Part shown: piece after piece, positions 1 to 6,868 of the stretch
Numbering within the stretch: position 1 is the first letter of the stretch
Layout: every line of letters begins with the position of its first letter
The notes under the pieces: model-generated
What the model saw: the letters and a program-made list of their open reading frames with translations, nothing else
The model's database searches: none
Told to the model about the DNA's origin: nothing
Program-made: the position numbers and the translations under genes
NCBI RefSeq assembly: GCF_965662505.1
Contig: NZ_CBFIHX010000132.1
Coordinates: forward strand, 1 to 8,959
DNA from: Pseudomaricurvus sp965662505
GTDB taxonomy: Bacteria; Pseudomonadota; Gammaproteobacteria; Pseudomonadales; Cellvibrionaceae
Length of the DNA: 8,959 nt
Direction: 5' to 3'

Positions 1-12
1 GCCAGTTAGCCG

Positions 13-1878
13 CTAGTTTGCGGTTTTAAGCGACTCGATGGCGTTCTTGACCGTTTGTTCACGCAAAATTTGCGGCAAAATGACCGGCGGTTCATTTATC
101 TTCCCTGAGTATAAAAGATAGAGTGGAACACCGTTGCGCCCAAATTGAGACAGTAAATGCGTGATCTCGGGGTTGTAGTGGGTCCAGTCGCCTTTGAGTT
201 TGACGATACCTGCCTGTTCGAAGGCGTTTAAGGTGGTTTCTGTGTCCAGAGCGATCTTTTCGTTAGCGAGACAGGTGATGCACCAGTCTGCGGTCAGATT
301 CACAAAGGTGGGTGTGCCGTTGGCCAGCAGTTGATCCAATCGCTCTTGGGAATAGGGTTGCCATTGGTTGGCGAGTGCGGCCTCTTGGGTGAGGTCGCTA
401 TGGTCCGAATTGTTCAGGTTGGACAGTGGCCATAGGGCTGTAATCAGAACGACCACGGCAAGCACTTTCTGAGTGACGCGAGCCGGCTGGTGTTGCCACA
501 ACCATGCGGCAAAGGTGAGCCCAAGTGCACCCGCGGACAGGGCTACGACAGTGTCGCTACCTGTCTGGCGTCCCACAACCCACAGCAGCCAAAGAGCGGT
601 CAGGAAGAGCGGGAAGGCAAGCAGTTGCTTTAGGGTTTCCATCCATTGGCCGGGTTTTGGCAGTCTCTGAGAAAGTGATGGGAAGTAGGTCAGCAATAAA
701 AATGGTAGCGCCATACCGAATCCCAAAACGGCAAAGACGGTCAGGGCCAGTGGAGTGGGTTGAGTGACAGCAAAGCCCAGCGCACCGCCCATAAATGGCG
801 CGGTGCAGGGGCTGGCAACAATCGAAGCCAGCGCACCGGTAAAGAAAGAGGCGCGATAGCTGTGGCCTTCCGTCAGGGATTGTCCACTGCCGCTGAGTTG
901 TCCGCCCAGTTGTATAAAGCCGGATAAGCCAAGCCCCATGATGAAGAACAGGTAGGCCAGCAGTGCGACGACCAGTGGTGATTGCAGCTGAAATCCCCAG
1001 CCAATGGCTTGCCCTGCCTGACGAAGCAGTAGCATCACGGTAGCGATGGCGACAAAGGTGGCGATCACGCCGAAGGTATAGGCCCAGCCATGCAGGTGCT
1101 GTTGGTGAGGGTTTTCCCGACTGCGGGCTAGGCTGAGCGCTTTAAGAGACAGGACGGGAAACACGCAGGGCATCAGATTCAGTAGCAGGCCGCCAATCAA
1201 TGCGCCGAACAGCGCCAGCCAAAAGCTGGTGTTGCCGGTTGATCCCTGCCCTGTATCTGACAAAGCGCTTATCGACAGGCTTTGTGGGCCTGGTGCAGCG
1301 AGCACCTCGGCTTTTCCTTGGTGAATGCGGATTTGCTGTTGCTGTGGCGGGTAGCAGAGTCCCGCATCCGCACATCCCTGAGAGTGAACCGTCACAAGCA
1401 AGGGTTCGCTCTCGTTGTGGGCAGGTAGTGGTACCAGTAGATCCAGCGAGTCGTAATAAACTGTCAGATCTCTTTCGTAGTAGTCATCGTATTTGTTAAT
1501 ACCGTCAGGCAGCTCTGCGCTCAGGGGGGCGTTGTTGAATACCGCTTTGAGCTGGTGTTGGTAGAGGTAGTATTTCGGTGCAATGTCCCAGTGCAGGGAC
1601 AGCACGGACCCGTCGATGGGCTCGGCAAGTTGCGAGCCGTCGACGACAGTGGCGCTGAGTTGGTAGGCCTGTTCCACTGGCAGGAAGCTGACTTCGCCCG
1701 GATTGTTGGCGAACAGGTTGTCGGTTGCGCTGTTTGCCGGGCTCGCCGACATGCTGGATTGGCGGGTCAGATCTGTACTGGCCGAGCCGAAGGGATTATT
1801 TGCCTGACTGTTGAGAGGCAGAAGCGAAGTGGCGAGTAATAACAGGCAGGTTAACAGGGGGAGTCGGCTCGAAAGCAT
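13..1878 (-). CDS. dsbD: Thiol:disulfide interchange protein DsbD (621 aa, complete)
   Basis: DsbD carries electrons from cytoplasmic thioredoxin across the inner membrane to periplasmic partners such as DsbC and cytochrome c maturation proteins. All three modules are visible. Residues 1-26 are a signal peptide (hydrophobic core 7-22, likely cut after NSQA). A Ser/Asn-rich linker runs to about residue 60. The N-terminal immunoglobulin-like domain has the cysteine pair C169/C175 in GCADAGLCYPP. The polytopic membrane domain (about 218-485) carries C238 in LMPCVFPV and C358 in SPCTAPFMGG. The C-terminal thioredoxin-like domain has C533-I-T-C536. All six redox cysteines are therefore present. 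At 621 residues it is somewhat longer than the 565-residue E. coli protein, largely through the N-terminal linker. The ATG start is chosen because a signal peptide follows directly; the ribosome site before it is weak. It is transcribed away from the lipoprotein-lapD cluster. Family assignment is secure. Confidence 0.96.
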   Translation of the reverse strand: MLSSRLPLLTCLLLLATSLLPLNSQANNPFGSASTDLTRQSSMSASPANSATDNLFANNPGEVSFLPVEQAYQLSATVVDGSQLAEPIDGSVLSLHWDIAPKYYLYQHQLKAVFNNAPLSAELPDGINKYDDYYERDLTVYYDSLDLLVPLPAHNESEPLLVTVHSQGCADAGLCYPPQQQQIRIHQGKAEVLAAPGPQSLSISALSDTGQGSTGNTSFWLALFGALIGGLLLNLMPCVFPVLSLKALSLARSRENPHQQHLHGWAYTFGVIATFVAIATVMLLLRQAGQAIGWGFQLQSPLVVALLAYLFFIMGLGLSGFIQLGGQLSGSGQSLTEGHSYRASFFTGALASIVASPCTAPFMGGALGFAVTQPTPLALTVFAVLGFGMALPFLLLTYFPSLSQRLPKPGQWMETLKQLLAFPLFLTALWLLWVVGRQTGSDTVVALSAGALGLTFAAWLWQHQPARVTQKVLAVVVLITALWPLSNLNNSDHSDLTQEAALANQWQPYSQERLDQLLANGTPTFVNLTADWCITCLANEKIALDTETTLNAFEQAGIVKLKGDWTHYNPEITHLLSQFGRNGVPLYLLYSGKINEPPVILPQILREQTVKNAIESLKTAN

Positions 1879-2073
1879 AAGTCAGAAAATCCGGCAGTGA
1901 TCGGGTGGTATCGTTAACTGATTAATTGCGGCCGCCAGTATGCCACGATTGTGTCGCAATAGCTGAATGACGTTAGGCAGGCCGTGTTCTGTGGTGTTTT
2001 TGCGTGTTGTGCGTCGTTGCTTTGATCGTATTTATCAGGCAGAGTTTCCCGCAGTGTGTGAGTGGAAGTATCA
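1879..2073. promoter_or_regulatory. Divergent intergenic control region between dsbD and the lipoprotein gene
   Basis: These 195 bases separate two outward-facing genes, so promoters for both dsbD (leftward) and the lipoprotein-lapD cluster (rightward) should lie here. I could not find a convincing -35/-10 pair for either direction. The clearest structure is a short dyad at 1948-1960 (ATTGTGTCGCAAT), in which five of six symmetric positions pair. It could be an operator. The assignment as a promoter region is an inference from gene orientation. Confidence 0.5.
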
Positions 2074-2874
2074 ATGGAACGCTTGAATTGTATGAAATGC
2101 ACATCGGTTTGGCGATTTGAGTCGCTGATGATGTGGCTTCTGGTGATAGTCGCGGTGTCGCTGGGAGGTTGTATGACTGGCGAGCCAGAGCCGGATTCCA
2201 AAGTCGCGCCACAGCCCGACGTGCCCTCCGGACCGAAGCCGCCGACTGTTGAGCAGCAGGTCAGTCTGATGTTACGTCAGGCTGAGAGAGCGATGAATGG
2301 TGACCGGTTGATGTATCCCGATAATGACAACGCCTATGACCGATATCAGGCTGTGCTGAAGCTCCAGCCGCAGAACGCTCAGGCTAAATCCGGATTGCAG
2401 GTGATCATTGTTCGCTATGTGCAAATGGGGCGGGAAGCGCTACGGCACAGTCGTCTCAGCAGTGCCAGACTCTATGCCGATCGCGCCAGGTTTATAGACG
2501 CAGATAACCCCTTGTTGCAGGAATTTGAACAACATTTGGCAGAAGCTTCTCGTCAGCATGCATCGGTACCGGTGAAAGTGGCTCCCGGGCCGGCATCCAG
2601 CAAGTTGGGTGCATCTGAAGCAGGCGCCGAAAACGAATACAGTCTCGATGTGTCGGATCTGAATCAGCGCGACGATGCGGTTCTCGCGGTGCTTAAAAAG
2701 GTGGCTGACAGGGTGAAAAATACCGATGAGGTGTTGTTGATTGTCGCTCGTAATGACGCTGAAGGTCGGTGGCTCTATAAAGAAATGAAGAAAGCGGCCG
2801 AGGGTTATCGTATCCGTGGAGATATCAAGGTGGGTTCGCCGCCCAGAATTGTTGTCTATCCGCCGATCCAGTAA
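2074..2874 (+). CDS. Predicted outer-membrane lipoprotein with TPR-like helices, unknown family
   Basis: This 266-residue protein is not one I recognise. It begins with a basic segment and a hydrophobic core (about 18-30) followed by the lipobox L30-G31-G32-C33, so it should be exported and lipidated on C33. The residue after the Cys is Met, not Asp, which favours outer-membrane sorting. A Pro-rich linker (about 37-58) precedes an Ala/Leu/Gln-rich helical region (about 60-160) resembling one or two TPR hairpins. A low-complexity linker (165-188) leads to a compact alpha/beta C-terminal domain (about 195-266) with the stretch LLIVARNDAEGRWLYKEM. This stretch resembles an OmpA-type peptidoglycan-binding fold only faintly. 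I chose the ATG at 2074 because GGAAG lies 5 bases upstream; an in-frame GTG at 2062 would add four residues and ATG 2092 is a shorter option. It lies 61 bases before lapD, in the slot often held by lapG, so a role with LapD is possible but unproven. Confidence 0.75.
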   Translation: MERLNCMKCTSVWRFESLMMWLLVIVAVSLGGCMTGEPEPDSKVAPQPDVPSGPKPPTVEQQVSLMLRQAERAMNGDRLMYPDNDNAYDRYQAVLKLQPQNAQAKSGLQVIIVRYVQMGREALRHSRLSSARLYADRARFIDADNPLLQEFEQHLAEASRQHASVPVKVAPGPASSKLGASEAGAENEYSLDVSDLNQRDDAVLAVLKKVADRVKNTDEVLLIVARNDAEGRWLYKEMKKAAEGYRIRGDIKVGSPPRIVVYPPIQ

Positions 2875-2935
2875 CTTTGTTATCGTACCCCTGAAGCTGT
2901 TAGCCTCACCCTTTTAATCAAGCGGAAAACATTCT

Positions 2936-4876
2936 GTGACTCTCTATCGACAACTTATTTTGGTCATTACCTGCCTGATCGCCAGCATTATGGCGGGTAA
3001 TTTCGTGGTCAGTGTGATGAATGCCCGCGCTTTCGTCACTGAACAGATGGAGGTCCATGCCCAGGACACCGCCACGTCGTTGGGGCTGACGATCACGCAT
3101 GCGGCTAAAGCCAAAGATGAGGCCGAGATCCGTTCCTTTGTGGATGTGGTGTTTGATCGCGGTTATTACCGTCAGGTTTCATATCGAAACGTCGCAGGCG
3201 ATATGGTTATTGACAGCAAGGTGGCTGCCGAGATTATGGGAGTTCCCGACTGGTTTGTTCGCTTGATCGACTTGCCCGAACCGTCGGGTCACGCAGAGGT
3301 GATGTCAGGCTGGTTTCGTCTGGGGGCCGTAGATGTGGTGTCTCACCCCGGGCTGGCCTATCGGGATCTCTGGCGGGTTTTCAAACACCAACTGTGGTTG
3401 TTCTTGTTCACCTCGGTGATTTGTTATTTGCTGGCGGGTCTAGGATTGGCATTCATGCTGCGGCCTCTGCGTCGTGTGGAGGCTCAGGCTGACGCAATTT
3501 GCCGCAGAGAATTTCCGGTGCAGCATCGAGTGCCCTACACACGTGAACTGCGCAGTGTGGTGCAGGCTATGAATCGCATGGTGGAGAAGGTTCAGTCCAT
3601 GTTTCAGGAGCAGGTCGAGCTGTCGGGCGAGCTGCGACGGCAGGCACACTTCGATCCGGTGACCGGATTGCTAAACCGCACCGGGTTTGATGCCCATCTG
3701 GCGTCGCGAGTGGCGTCTGAGCGCGGCGGTAGTGCTGGTGTCATGATTCTGATTCAGTTGGGCGGCCTGACAGGGTTTAACCAGCATGTCGGTCGCGAAG
3801 CCGGTGATAAATGTTTACAGAGTCTGGCGAAGACGCTTCAGCAGTCACTGGTCGAATACCATGACGCGATTCTGGGGCGCCGCACAGGTACTGATTTGTG
3901 CGCTTTTATCCCGGTTGTCGATCGTGAAGACGGAGAGGTCGTGACCGACGAGTTGTTTTCAAATTTGCAGGGGCTGGGATGGCTTCGCGAGGCCGAAGAA
4001 TTGCAGTTGCATATGGGGGTGGCTTTTGCGTCGCGTGTGACCGAGCAGGTTGGCCTGCTGGTGAAAGCAGATTTGGCATTGCGGCAGGCTCAGCATCAGG
4101 GGCAGGCCAATATCCAGTGGCATCATCTCCAAGCGGATGGTGCAGATCGCTCTGCGAGCCAGTGGCAAGAGCTGCTTCGTGAAGCCATAGACGAGAACTT
4201 GTTCACTTATCATGTGCAGCCAGTCTTTGAGCCGGATGGAGTGACCGTTAGCTTGCTGGAGGTTTTTTGCCGCCTGCCTGACGGTGATGAACTGCTGGCA
4301 GCCGGTGTGTTTCTGCCTATGGCGGAGCGCTTTGGGATGGCAGAAACTATCGATCAGATGATGATTGAGATGTTGGCGGTTCGCTACGCCGGAGTAGATG
4401 GACCCAGATTGAGTGTGAATCTATCCCCCTCATCTCTGGTGAGTGACACATTTCTTCTGTGGCTTGACGGCGTGTTGCGAAGCTATCCAGGGTTCGCCCA
4501 GCGACTGGTCCTGGAGTTACCAGGACCCTCTCTGGCTACGCAGGAAAAGGCAGTTCGGGCATTGGCCGTGAAGCTCAGTGAGCTGGGAGCTCAACTGCTA
4601 CTGGATCATTTTGGCACTGGCGTGGCAGCGTTTGCTTACCTGCAAAGTTTGCCGTTATTTGCGTTAAAAGTGGATCGCTGCTTTATTCAGGACATAGATC
4701 AAAATGCGGATAATCGCTTTTTTGTGCAGTCGGTGGTGCAGATTGCACACAGTTGCGATGTGAAGCTGTTGGTGGAAGGCGTAGAGACCAAAGAGGAGTG
4801 GCGGGTACTGCAATCCTTGGGAATTGACGGTGCCCAGGGTTACTATCTGGGCAAGCCGGTCGCTGCTGAGGTTTAG
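2936..4876 (+). CDS. lapD: LapD-type c-di-GMP receptor with degenerate GGDEF and EAL domains
   Basis: LapD is an inner-membrane receptor. When bound to c-di-GMP it sequesters the periplasmic protease LapG and so keeps a large adhesin on the cell surface. The 646-residue protein opens with MTLYRQL, the typical LapD start, which fixes the GTG start (GGA lies 9 bases upstream). Membrane segment 1 is about residues 6-28. The periplasmic LapD/MoxY-type domain is about 29-150 and includes PDWFVRL and W126 in SGWF, which corresponds to the Trp implicated in LapG binding. Membrane segment 2 is about 153-175, and a HAMP segment and helix run to about 235. The GGDEF domain is inactive-looking: its signature is GTDLC (318-322). 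The EAL domain has EVF (442-444) and keeps R446, N495, E527, D557, K578, E614 and Q634. It has G530 where the catalytic Glu of the ITE motif should be and H558 in DHFG. This fits nucleotide binding without hydrolysis. No lapG is adjacent. Confidence 0.92.
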   Translation: MTLYRQLILVITCLIASIMAGNFVVSVMNARAFVTEQMEVHAQDTATSLGLTITHAAKAKDEAEIRSFVDVVFDRGYYRQVSYRNVAGDMVIDSKVAAEIMGVPDWFVRLIDLPEPSGHAEVMSGWFRLGAVDVVSHPGLAYRDLWRVFKHQLWLFLFTSVICYLLAGLGLAFMLRPLRRVEAQADAICRREFPVQHRVPYTRELRSVVQAMNRMVEKVQSMFQEQVELSGELRRQAHFDPVTGLLNRTGFDAHLASRVASERGGSAGVMILIQLGGLTGFNQHVGREAGDKCLQSLAKTLQQSLVEYHDAILGRRTGTDLCAFIPVVDREDGEVVTDELFSNLQGLGWLREAEELQLHMGVAFASRVTEQVGLLVKADLALRQAQHQGQANIQWHHLQADGADRSASQWQELLREAIDENLFTYHVQPVFEPDGVTVSLLEVFCRLPDGDELLAAGVFLPMAERFGMAETIDQMMIEMLAVRYAGVDGPRLSVNLSPSSLVSDTFLLWLDGVLRSYPGFAQRLVLELPGPSLATQEKAVRALAVKLSELGAQLLLDHFGTGVAAFAYLQSLPLFALKVDRCFIQDIDQNADNRFFVQSVVQIAHSCDVKLLVEGVETKEEWRVLQSLGIDGAQGYYLGKPVAAEV

Positions 4877-4942
4877 GTCAGGCCGTGGTTTAGCTCAGGA
4901 AGCCGCAGAGACGGGACATGGAATCTAACAGGAATAAAGTCG

Positions 4943-5488
4943 ATGAAAACCGTTAACCCTCTATACTTGTTGAACCTGCGCGGTAGGTGGGGATTGCACC
5001 AGTCCCAGTGGGCTCGCCTCAGAAGCCTGGCCAGGGCGGTGTGTATTGGTGTGCTGTTTTGCGCGTCAATCCAGGGCTCGTCGGCCTTTGCGGATCGCGC
5101 TAACTCAGAATTGTCACAGACATCGGTCAGTATTGGCGATGCCCGTATCCGCTTGCCGTTACCGGGACAGACGACTGCAGTCGTCTATCTGACGTTACAC
5201 AATGCCTCATCACAGCAGCAGTTACTGACTGGGGTGAAGGTGGTCGGCAGTGATCGTGCAGAGTTGCATAAACACATCCATGAAAATGGCATGATGAAGA
5301 TGAGAAAAGTTGATCAAATCCCGGTCGTCGCTGGGGACACGCTGAGCTTTGAACCGGGTGGTTATCATATTATGGTCTTTGATATGGCAGTCGCGGCGCC
5401 GGCTCTGTCAGCACAGCGAGTTTATCCGGTAACGCTGATTTTTGAGGGTGGGCAGAGTGTTAACGCCGATGCACAGCCAGTAAGGTAG
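4943..5488 (+). CDS. Periplasmic copper chaperone, PCu(A)C family
   Basis: PCu(A)C proteins bind Cu(I) in the periplasm and help deliver it to the CuA centre of cytochrome oxidase, often together with Sco proteins. The 181-residue product has a long basic N-region (1-30), a hydrophobic core (about 32-45) and a signal cleavage motif AFA ending at residue 50. The mature domain (about 58-175) shows the family ligand pattern exactly: H109, then M120 after ten residues, then H142-x-M144 after twenty-one. The context PGGYHIM is also typical. Extra histidines H111 and H113 lie beside the first ligand. The ATG at 4943 has AGGA 9 bases upstream. The gene starts 66 bases after lapD and ends 77 bases before the DUF2333 gene, so co-transcription is likely. 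No Sco or oxidase gene is visible in the window, which leaves the partner unknown. Confidence 0.92.
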   Translation: MKTVNPLYLLNLRGRWGLHQSQWARLRSLARAVCIGVLFCASIQGSSAFADRANSELSQTSVSIGDARIRLPLPGQTTAVVYLTLHNASSQQQLLTGVKVVGSDRAELHKHIHENGMMKMRKVDQIPVVAGDTLSFEPGGYHIMVFDMAVAAPALSAQRVYPVTLIFEGGQSVNADAQPVR

Positions 5489-5565
5489 GACGAAGAAGAG
5501 AGCATGAGCCTGTGACCCAGTAGGGGCGCAGTGGTTGTACATAAAGAAACGGATAAGGTTTAGCC

Positions 5566-6615
5566 ATGGGAAAGTTGGGTGAGTTTGGACAGGGTGTTCG
5601 GGAGCGCTGGCAGGATTGGCGTGAAGATGGCGCGGGCAGCTGGTTCGTTAGAACGCTGCTGATACTGGTGATTTTGTATCTGCTGGGTGCCGCGTTGGTG
5701 GGCTTTTTCTGGAGTTCTGAACCCGATCATTTCACGGTCAGGGAGTCGGTGGCGTTGACGGCAGAAGGCCGTCCCATGTTGATCGGTGTGGCGACTACCA
5801 GCACATTGATTCGAGTGTCTGAAACCCTGCTGGATAAGCCCGGTGGCTTTTTGAGCAACGATGTTATGCCTCCCGGCCTGTGGCTCGATAACATGCCAAA
5901 CTGGGAATACGGAGTGTTGATTCAGGTTCGCGACATGAGTAAAGCCATGCGTGAGGCTTTCAGCCGTTCACAATCCCAGTCCACGGAGGATAACTCTCTC
6001 GCGCGAGCGGAATCGCGGTTTAATTTCGATAACAAAAGCTGGGCGTTGCCGGCCTCTGAGTCGGAGTATCGAAACGGCATAGAGTCTCTGCACAATTATT
6101 TGTTTCGCCTCTCGGATGATGACCAGCATAACGCCCAGTTCTTTGCGCGCGCGGATAACCTGCGTTATTGGCTGAGCACCGTAGAAACTCGTTTGGGCAG
6201 TTTGTCTCAGCGTTTGAGTGCCAGTGTTGGACAGCGTCGCTTGAATACCGATCTGGCGGGTGATGTCGCTGCGCGTAAATCGACATCAACCCCACGTGAG
6301 ATGCAAGTGAAAACGCCGTGGCTGGAAATCGATGATGTGTTTTATGAGGCGAGGGGCAGTACCTGGGCGCTGCTGCACTTCCTGCGCGCTGTCGAAGTAG
6401 ATTTTGCTGACATCCTGGAGCGAAAGCACGCTCTGGTCAGTCTTCAGCAAATCATACGCGAGCTCGAAGGAGCTCAGGCGCCGATGTACAGTCCGATGAT
6501 TTTGAATGGTGGCGGGTTTGGTATGTTGGCCAATCACTCGCTGGTGATGGCTTCGTACATTTCCCGGGCCAATGCCGCAATTATCGATCTGCGTGAACTA
6601 CTGTCCCAGGGTTGA
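5566..6615 (+). CDS. DUF2333 family single-pass membrane protein
   Basis: The 349-residue protein matches, from memory of the family, the gammaproteobacterial DUF2333 group, whose function is not known to me. It has a short charged, probably amphipathic cytoplasmic N-terminus (1-26), one transmembrane helix (about 27-49, WFVRTLLILV and following) and a large soluble part (50-349) predicted to be periplasmic. The soluble part is helical, with many Ser/Arg/Glu residues and no cysteine or metal motif. A Gly/Met-rich segment near the C-terminus (MILNGGGFGMLANHSLVMAS) is the most distinctive stretch. The ATG at 5566 has AAGG 7 bases upstream. It is the last gene of the presumed operon and is followed 57 bases later by a terminator-like hairpin. 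Family call fairly sure; no function should be inferred from the neighbours alone. Confidence 0.82.
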   Translation: MGKLGEFGQGVRERWQDWREDGAGSWFVRTLLILVILYLLGAALVGFFWSSEPDHFTVRESVALTAEGRPMLIGVATTSTLIRVSETLLDKPGGFLSNDVMPPGLWLDNMPNWEYGVLIQVRDMSKAMREAFSRSQSQSTEDNSLARAESRFNFDNKSWALPASESEYRNGIESLHNYLFRLSDDDQHNAQFFARADNLRYWLSTVETRLGSLSQRLSASVGQRRLNTDLAGDVAARKSTSTPREMQVKTPWLEIDDVFYEARGSTWALLHFLRAVEVDFADILERKHALVSLQQIIRELEGAQAPMYSPMILNGGGFGMLANHSLVMASYISRANAAIIDLRELLSQG

Positions 6616-6672
6616 TTGTTTGACTCTGTCGTCGCCTCTGCCATCTCTTTAGCATGCTGGGGCGAGGCGCTG

Positions 6673-6716
6673 GACCGATCCCGACTTGTCTTTTCAGGTC
6701 GGGAGGTCAGATTTTT
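6673..6716 (+). terminator. Rho-independent terminator candidate after the DUF2333 gene
   Basis: The hairpin has an inner 9-bp stem, CCCGACTTG (6680-6688) with CAGGTCGGG (6695-6703), including one G-U pair, closed by the loop TCTTTT. An outer 4-bp stem of GACC (6673-6676) and GGTC (6705-6708) extends it across a small internal loop. A run of five Ts starts at 6712, three bases after the outer stem. The position, 57 bases after the DUF2333 stop, suits the end of the lipoprotein-lapD-PCu(A)C-DUF2333 transcript. Confidence 0.7.
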
Positions 6717-6770
6717 CCTCTTTGTCCGCTCTCCTCTATCAATCTTTGACATCAATTCCCCGTATTTGGG

Positions 6771-6799
6771 TTGACGTATTATTCTTCATTTGGTGTGAT
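6771..6799 (+). promoter_or_regulatory. Weak sigma70-type promoter candidate overlapping the CRP-like site
   Basis: TTGACG (6771-6776) matches the -35 consensus at five of six positions. Seventeen bases later TGTGAT (6794-6799) matches the -10 at four of six and has a TGG extended-10 element just before it. The -10 lies inside the CRP-like palindrome, so if both are real the bound protein would block this promoter. The sequence shows only the motif matches; activity is a guess. Confidence 0.3.
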
Positions 6800-6809
6800 G
6801 TGCGTCACA
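6794..6809. promoter_or_regulatory. CRP/Vfr-type binding site
   Basis: TGTGATGTGCGTCACA is a perfect TGTGA-N6-TCACA match to the CRP family consensus, and the symmetry extends one base further on each side (GTGTGA/TCACAC, 6793-6810). It is intergenic and upstream of the PAS-GGDEF-EAL gene, 167 bases before its start as assembled. The Ns three bases downstream make the true spacing uncertain. The related Fnr consensus TTGAT-N4-ATCAA does not fit. Confidence 0.65.
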
Positions 6810-6812
6810 CTC

Positions 6813-6822
6813 NNNNNNNNNN
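6813..6822. other. Assembly gap (10 Ns)
   Basis: Ten consecutive Ns are present. A round number of Ns usually marks a scaffold join of unknown or estimated size. Sequence left and right of it may not be contiguous at the stated distance, and something may be missing here. Confidence 0.97.
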
Positions 6823-6868
6823 TGGCCTGCGTGAAGCTTGCTCAAAATATAGGACACGATAAGCTCTC

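Noticed and set aside
473..1839. Several plus-strand open frames of 65-99 codons
   Set aside because: They lie antisense inside dsbD, have no ribosome sites or recognisable domains, and dsbD is unmistakable.
2062..2073. GTG at 2062 as start of the lipoprotein
   Set aside because: No Shine-Dalgarno sequence precedes it; ATG 2074 has GGAAG at a suitable distance. It remains possible.
2074..2874. The gene before lapD as lapG
   Set aside because: It has a lipobox and TPR-like helices, and no Cys-His-Asp transglutaminase-like protease motif.
4832..4852. GCCCAG/CTGGGC hairpin near the end of lapD as a terminator
   Set aside because: It is inside the conserved AQGYYLGKPV coding segment and has no T-run after it.
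6534..6755. Minus-strand 73-codon open frame across the DUF2333 end and terminator
   Set aside because: It overlaps the DUF2333 C-terminus and a terminator hairpin, is rich in Arg/Ser, and shows no domain or ribosome site.
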